From Hymenobacter baengnokdamensis (GTDB taxonomy: Bacteria > Bacteroidota > Bacteroidia > Cytophagales > Hymenobacteraceae), in NCBI RefSeq assembly GCF_008728635.1, contig NZ_CP044285.1:1426001-1490000 (forward strand): a stretch of DNA of 64,000 nt, given 5' to 3'. The number at the start of each line of letters is the position of its first letter. Within the stretch, counting starts at the first letter, position 1. Positions 60,387-64,000 of the stretch are shown here, piece after piece. The notes below the pieces were generated by a model, which worked only from the letters and a program-made list of their open reading frames with translations, had not been told where the DNA came from and ran no database searches. Both the position numbers and the translations under genes were made by a program.

Positions 60387-61670
60387 ATGTATCGCTTTTT
60401 GTTGTTTGCCCTGCTGCTAGTGGGCGCGGGGCTGGGCCAGCAGGCCTCGGCCCAAGCTACCAGCGGACTGCCGGCCCGGCCGGTGCCCTTTACCTTCGTG
60501 ACCGACCAGGGCAACCTGCTGAGCGCAACTGATGCTAAAAAGCTGGACGGCGGCCTGCGCAGCTACGCCGAAAAAACCGGTACCCAGGTGGTGGTGGTAA
60601 CGGTGCCGAGCCTGGGCGGCCGCCCGGCCGCCGACTATGCCCGCGAGCTGGGCACGGCCTGGGGCGTGGGCCAGCGCGATAAAAATAACGGCCTGGTAGT
60701 GCTGCTCAGCGCCCAGGACCACAAAGTGAGTATTCAGCCGGGCTCGGGCCTGCGCAGCTCCATCACGCCGGAGGTGGTAAACCGCGTTATCAGCCAGCAA
60801 ATGACGCCGGCTTTCAAGCAGGGCAATTACTTTGCCGGCCTGCGGGCGGGCCTCAACACGCTGATGGTAACCGCCAACCCAAGCTCGGACCCGCGCAAGC
60901 AAACGGCCGGTACGGCTAGCACAGCCCCGGCTTCGACGGGTGCAGCAGCGGCGGCCACCAGTGGCGAGCTGACCGACAACACGTCCAATACGGCCTCAGC
61001 CATGCAGACGTCCTCGGCCCCCGACCCGGCCGGCGTGCAGCAAACCGAAACAACGACGTCGGCTTCGTCGGGCCTCGGTATGGGCACGCTGCTCATCGGG
61101 GCATTGGTAGTTGGCGGCATCCTGTGGTTTTTGCTGCGCCTGTTCCGGCGCAACAGCGCCCCGGCAGCTACTAACGGCGGCACCCCCAACTTTTACCCTA
61201 ATCAGCCCAACCGGCCCGCCCAGCCGAATCAGCCTAATTTTTTTCCTAACCAGGGCGGTAATGCCGGGCCAGGCTATGGCGCACCGGCCCAGGGCAGCAG
61301 CGGCAGCGGTATGGGCGGCATATTGGCTACCGGCGCGGCCGCGGCCGCTGGTGCTTACCTCGGCAACCGCATGGCTTCGGGCCACGAGTCGGGCAGCGGA
61401 ATCGGGCACGGCTTCGATAATACAAGCGGTGCCGGCGCAGCCGGTACTGCAGCCGGAGCCGCCGGCACCGGCGCGGCCGGCGATTATTTCTCGTCGAGAG
61501 GCGATAATAATGACAGCACGAGTAACGCCCCAGACTATTTCTCGGGCAACGACTCTAACTCGTCGGGCGATTACTTTTCTTCCGATAACTCGTCGTATGA
61601 TGATACTTCATCGGGCGACACCGGCGGTGGTGGCTTCGATAGCACCGACGACAACAGCGGCTCGTGGTAG
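60387..61670 (+). CDS. TPM-domain membrane protein
   Basis: A 427-residue protein with a signal peptide (MYRFLLFALLLVGAGLGQQASA), a TPM (YgcG-like) domain at about 35-165 (FVTDQGNLLSATDAKKLDGGLRSYAEKTGTQVVVVTVPSLGGRPAADYARELGTAWGVGQRDKNNGLVVLLSAQDHKVSIQPG), one transmembrane segment (about 233-252, MGTLLIGALVVGGILWFLLRLF), an Asn/Pro-rich stretch (FYPNQPNRPAQPNQPNFFPNQ) and a Gly/Ser/Asp-rich tail with DYFS repeats. TPM proteins have been linked to photosystem repair in plants and to phosphatase activity; the bacterial role is unknown. Confidence 0.87.
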   Translation: MYRFLLFALLLVGAGLGQQASAQATSGLPARPVPFTFVTDQGNLLSATDAKKLDGGLRSYAEKTGTQVVVVTVPSLGGRPAADYARELGTAWGVGQRDKNNGLVVLLSAQDHKVSIQPGSGLRSSITPEVVNRVISQQMTPAFKQGNYFAGLRAGLNTLMVTANPSSDPRKQTAGTASTAPASTGAAAAATSGELTDNTSNTASAMQTSSAPDPAGVQQTETTTSASSGLGMGTLLIGALVVGGILWFLLRLFRRNSAPAATNGGTPNFYPNQPNRPAQPNQPNFFPNQGGNAGPGYGAPAQGSSGSGMGGILATGAAAAAGAYLGNRMASGHESGSGIGHGFDNTSGAGAAGTAAGAAGTGAAGDYFSSRGDNNDSTSNAPDYFSGNDSNSSGDYFSSDNSSYDDTSSGDTGGGGFDSTDDNSGSW

Positions 61671-61719
61671 GCTGACCCGCAGCAGTTTAACAACGGGGCA
61701 CCAACTGCACCTTGATTGA

Positions 61720-61751
61720 GCCGCCGCCCATTAGTGGGCGGCGGCTTTTTT
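61720..61751 (+). terminator. Rho-independent terminator
   Basis: GCCGCCGCCCA (61720-61730) pairs perfectly with TGGGCGGCGGC (61735-61745) around TTAG and is followed by TTTTTT. Confidence 0.93.
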
Positions 61752-61864
61752 AACGAGAATATATAGAAAACACAATGCTTTAAAGCTGTAGGAAATATAG
61801 CTGCTGGCAGTAGCTTGCGGCGTGAAGCCCGGTGGGCCGCTTTTAGCTAATGCTTTCTGCTTCT

Positions 61865-63127
61865 ATGCGTAATCTGCTACTAATGCTGGCCTTAGTGCTA
61901 AGTGTTATGACGGCGCGGGCGGCGTCTCCGGCCGATACGGCCCGTGCCCGGCCCGCCTTTAACGTAGAGGCCGCCACCCAGCACTACCTCGATACCCTGA
62001 CGCCGGCCCAAAAAGCGAGGTCCGACGCTTATTTTGAAGGCGGCTACTGGCTGCAGCTCTGGAACGTGGTATATGCGCTGGGGGTGGCGGGAATATTTCT
62101 GGGCTTGGGCTTGTCGCGCCACCTGCGCGGGCTGGTGGGGCGGCTGCCCCGGCCGTGGCTGCGTACCTGGGCGTACGCGGCGCTGTATCTGCTGGCCTCT
62201 TTCGTACTTAGCCTGCCCCTGACGGTGTACGAAGGCTACGTGCGTGAGCACAGCTACGGCCTCTCCAATCTGACTTTCGGGGCCTGGCTGGGCGAAACAC
62301 TAACCAGCTTGGCGCTGTCGGTGGTATTTGGCAGTCTGCTGGTAGTGGCCTTGTATGCAGCCATCCGGCGCACCGGGCGCAGCTGGTGGCTGTGGGGCAC
62401 GGCTATTGTGGGCGCTTTTCTGGTTATCTCGGTGGCGGTGGGGCCAGTGTTTATCAGCCCACTGTTCAATAAATACACGGCGGTGCCGGCCGGGCCCGTG
62501 CGCGAGGGTATTCTGTCTATGGCTCGCGCCGACGGCGTGCCTGCCGATAACGTCTACTATTTCGACGCTTCCAAGCAAAGCAAGCGCATCAGTGCCAATG
62601 TCAGCGGCCTGGGCAGCACTATTCGGGTATCGCTCAACGACAACCTGCTGCGCCGCTGCACACCGGCTGAGATACAAGCCGTAATGGGCCACGAGCTGGG
62701 CCACTACGTGCTAAACCACATTCCCAAAATGCTGGTATTCTTCATCGTGCTGCTGGCGGTAGCCTTCCGGCTGGTCGATTGGGCGTTTGGCTGGCTGGTG
62801 GCGCGCTATGGGCCACGGTGGGGCATTGCCGGGCTGGCCGACGTGGGCAGCCTGCCGCTGCTGGTAGCCCTGTTTTCGGTGGCAAGCCTGCTGGCTACGC
62901 CGCTAACCAATACCATCGTGCGCACGAGTGAGCAGGAAGCCGATATGTTTGGCCTGAATGCCGCGCGCCAGCCCGACGGCTTTGCGGCAGTAGCCATGAA
63001 GCTCTCCGAATACCGCAAAATAGCCCCAACCCCGCTCGAAGAAATGATTTTCTTCGACCATCCCAGCGGGCGTACCCGCGTGCAATCGGCCATGCGCTGG
63101 AAAGCCGAGCACCTGAGCGACCGCTAG
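61865..63127 (+). CDS. M48-family metalloprotease (CAAX-protease-like)
   Basis: A 420-residue membrane protease. An N-terminal signal or first membrane segment, about five further hydrophobic segments, the zinc motif in AVMGHELGHYVLNHIPKML (HELGH) and the third ligand Glu in TSEQEADMFGLNAA are seen, in the arrangement of STE24/M48 peptidases. GLSNLTFGAWLGE and DNVYYFDASKQSKRISANVSGLG are family segments. An ATG 15 nt upstream (61850) is an alternative start. Confidence 0.92.
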   Translation: MRNLLLMLALVLSVMTARAASPADTARARPAFNVEAATQHYLDTLTPAQKARSDAYFEGGYWLQLWNVVYALGVAGIFLGLGLSRHLRGLVGRLPRPWLRTWAYAALYLLASFVLSLPLTVYEGYVREHSYGLSNLTFGAWLGETLTSLALSVVFGSLLVVALYAAIRRTGRSWWLWGTAIVGAFLVISVAVGPVFISPLFNKYTAVPAGPVREGILSMARADGVPADNVYYFDASKQSKRISANVSGLGSTIRVSLNDNLLRRCTPAEIQAVMGHELGHYVLNHIPKMLVFFIVLLAVAFRLVDWAFGWLVARYGPRWGIAGLADVGSLPLLVALFSVASLLATPLTNTIVRTSEQEADMFGLNAARQPDGFAAVAMKLSEYRKIAPTPLEEMIFFDHPSGRTRVQSAMRWKAEHLSDR

Positions 63128-63156
63128 GAATTACGTGGATACCAGGCCGGCACCAA

Positions 63157-63212
63157 AAAAAGCCCCTGGATGTAAGTAGTAAGGTTCTGCTACTTACATC
63201 CAGGGGCTTTTT
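63157..63212. terminator. Long bidirectional hairpin terminator
   Basis: The 23-nt arms 63157-63179 and 63190-63212 are perfectly complementary (AAAAAGCCCCTGGATGTAAG and its complement) with a 10-nt loop. It lies between the convergent M48 gene and transposase gene. Confidence 0.88.
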
Positions 63213-63251
63213 CGGGGAGCCAAGCCGAGCGTGAAGCCTGGCTAGAACCTG

Positions 63252-64000
63252 TTATGCACTATTAGCATGCCTAGCGAGCATAATACAGGCGAAAACGACA
63301 AAATGCAGCTGTTGCAAGGTCTGGCTCAAGCGTTCGTGGTCGCGGGCCAGTCGCCGGAAGCGGCTGCACCAGGCAAAACTGCGTTCGACCACCCAGCGAC
63401 GGGGCAACAGGACGAAACCCGTCTGACCTTCGGGCTTGGTTATGACCTGTAAGTCAATATCATGCACGGCGGCCTCGTATGCCGGGTCTTCCCCCGTGTA
63501 GCCCTGGTCCCCAAAGCCTACCTGCACGGTTTGGCCCGTAATCTCCTGCACCTGCCGGCACAACTCGCCCACTTGCGCCCGCTCTTGTTCGTTGGCTGGC
63601 GTGATGACGACGCTCAGCAACTGGCCCAGGGTGTCGACGGCGATGTGGGCCTTGCTACCCTTGCGCCTCTTTGCGCCGTCGTAACCCGCCCGGTGCCCGC
63701 TCTCTGGCGTGCTTTGCAGGGTCCGCCCGTCGAAAATAACGGCCGTGGGCGTGGCCGACCGCCCCAGCAGCACGCGCTGCAACTCGTTCAAATCTTGTAC
63801 GATACGTTCAAACACGCGAGCATCGCGCCAGCGTTCCCATTGCTGGTAAACGGCCGACCAGGGTGGCAGGTCGCCGGGCAGGTAGCGCCAGGGGCAGCCC
63901 GTGTGGGCCAGGTAGCGCAAGCCGTTGAGCAGCGCCCGCAAGGGATGCTCCCGCTGAGGTGCGTCTTCGCGCATCAAACACAAATAGGGGCACACAAAGG
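63252..64000 (-). mobile_element. IS5-family transposase, partial (runs off the right edge)
   Basis: About 249 codons of a DDE transposase. RALLNGLRYLAHTGCPWRYLPGDLPPWSAVYQQWERWRD is the N-terminal IS5-type region; the catalytic residues lie in AVIFDGRTLQS, VGFGDQGYTGED and RRWVVERSFAWCSRFRRLARDHERL. The frame stays open through position 64000, so the true start is probably outside; a GTG at 63995 could serve as a start but would omit the usual N-terminus. The left end of the element is probably near 63244 (AGAACCTGTTATGC); the inverted repeats cannot be confirmed within the window. Confidence 0.88.

Overview
The window comes from a high-GC member of the Bacteroidota, most likely Hymenobacter or a close relative. 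This is inferred from the partial 16S rRNA gene at the left end, from many promoters of the Bacteroidota form TTG-N19-TAnnTTTG, from families such as DUF4783 and DUF6799, and from dispersed palindromes built on GTCTGTCA/GAGCGCAGCGAAGC, a word I associate with Hymenobacter genomes. No database search was possible, so the genus is an inference.

Region by region. 1-2060: the 5' part of a 16S rRNA gene on the minus strand, with a leader hairpin and three TACCTTTG elements upstream. 2062-10370: an ABC ATPase, a HipA-like kinase/DUF3037 pair, a Glu/Leu/Phe/Val dehydrogenase and a tyrosine-degradation block (hmgA, hppD) divergent from a LysR regulator, then an FAD-dependent amine-oxidase-fold enzyme. 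10622-17538: minus-strand genes for threonine synthesis (thrA fused kinase/dehydrogenase, thrB, thrC), followed by a haem-motif lipoprotein and a MORN-like secreted protein. 17722-38389: housekeeping and envelope genes (prfA, gpmI, nadC, a ZIP transporter, cbpM/cbpA-like chaperone genes, an RlpA-like lipoprotein, a GH25 enzyme, Hsp20, an Omp85 protein, hemW, rpmA, rplU).

38826-49272 is the accessory part. nrdB and nrdA lie on the same strand but are separated by 2.0 kb holding an AT-rich TPR-like gene, a 148-bp inverted-repeat element and a RES/Xre-type toxin-antitoxin pair. After nrdA come a SDH-type (ClpP-fold) serine protease with an overlapping 57-codon gene, then an array of small modules. 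Each is preceded by a copy of a roughly 120-bp repeat that starts with a terminator-like hairpin. In three of the five main copies the repeat ends in a TAnnTTTG promoter only 3-4 nt from the next start codon. The modules are two paralogous overlapping gene pairs of unknown family (A1/B1 and A2/B2, with B starting exactly 238 nt after A in both), an Abi_2 HEPN-like gene preceded by a probable small RNA, and a DUF6883/DUF4926 pair. This array is the best candidate for an undescribed system in the window: a set of small toxin-antitoxin- or defence-like cassettes sharing one regulatory repeat.

49508-64000: Crp-like and AraC regulators, an SDR enzyme, two tandem STAS-like proteins, bestrophin, a GNAT, a large AsmA-like protein, an amidohydrolase, a fatty-acid desaturase, a TPM-domain protein, an M48 protease and the 3' part of an IS5-family transposase running off the right edge. 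Several genes (nadC, gpmI, the AraC gene and the cassettes) have the -7 promoter element directly against the start codon, which suggests leaderless mRNAs are common in this genome. I saw no tRNA gene or CRISPR array.
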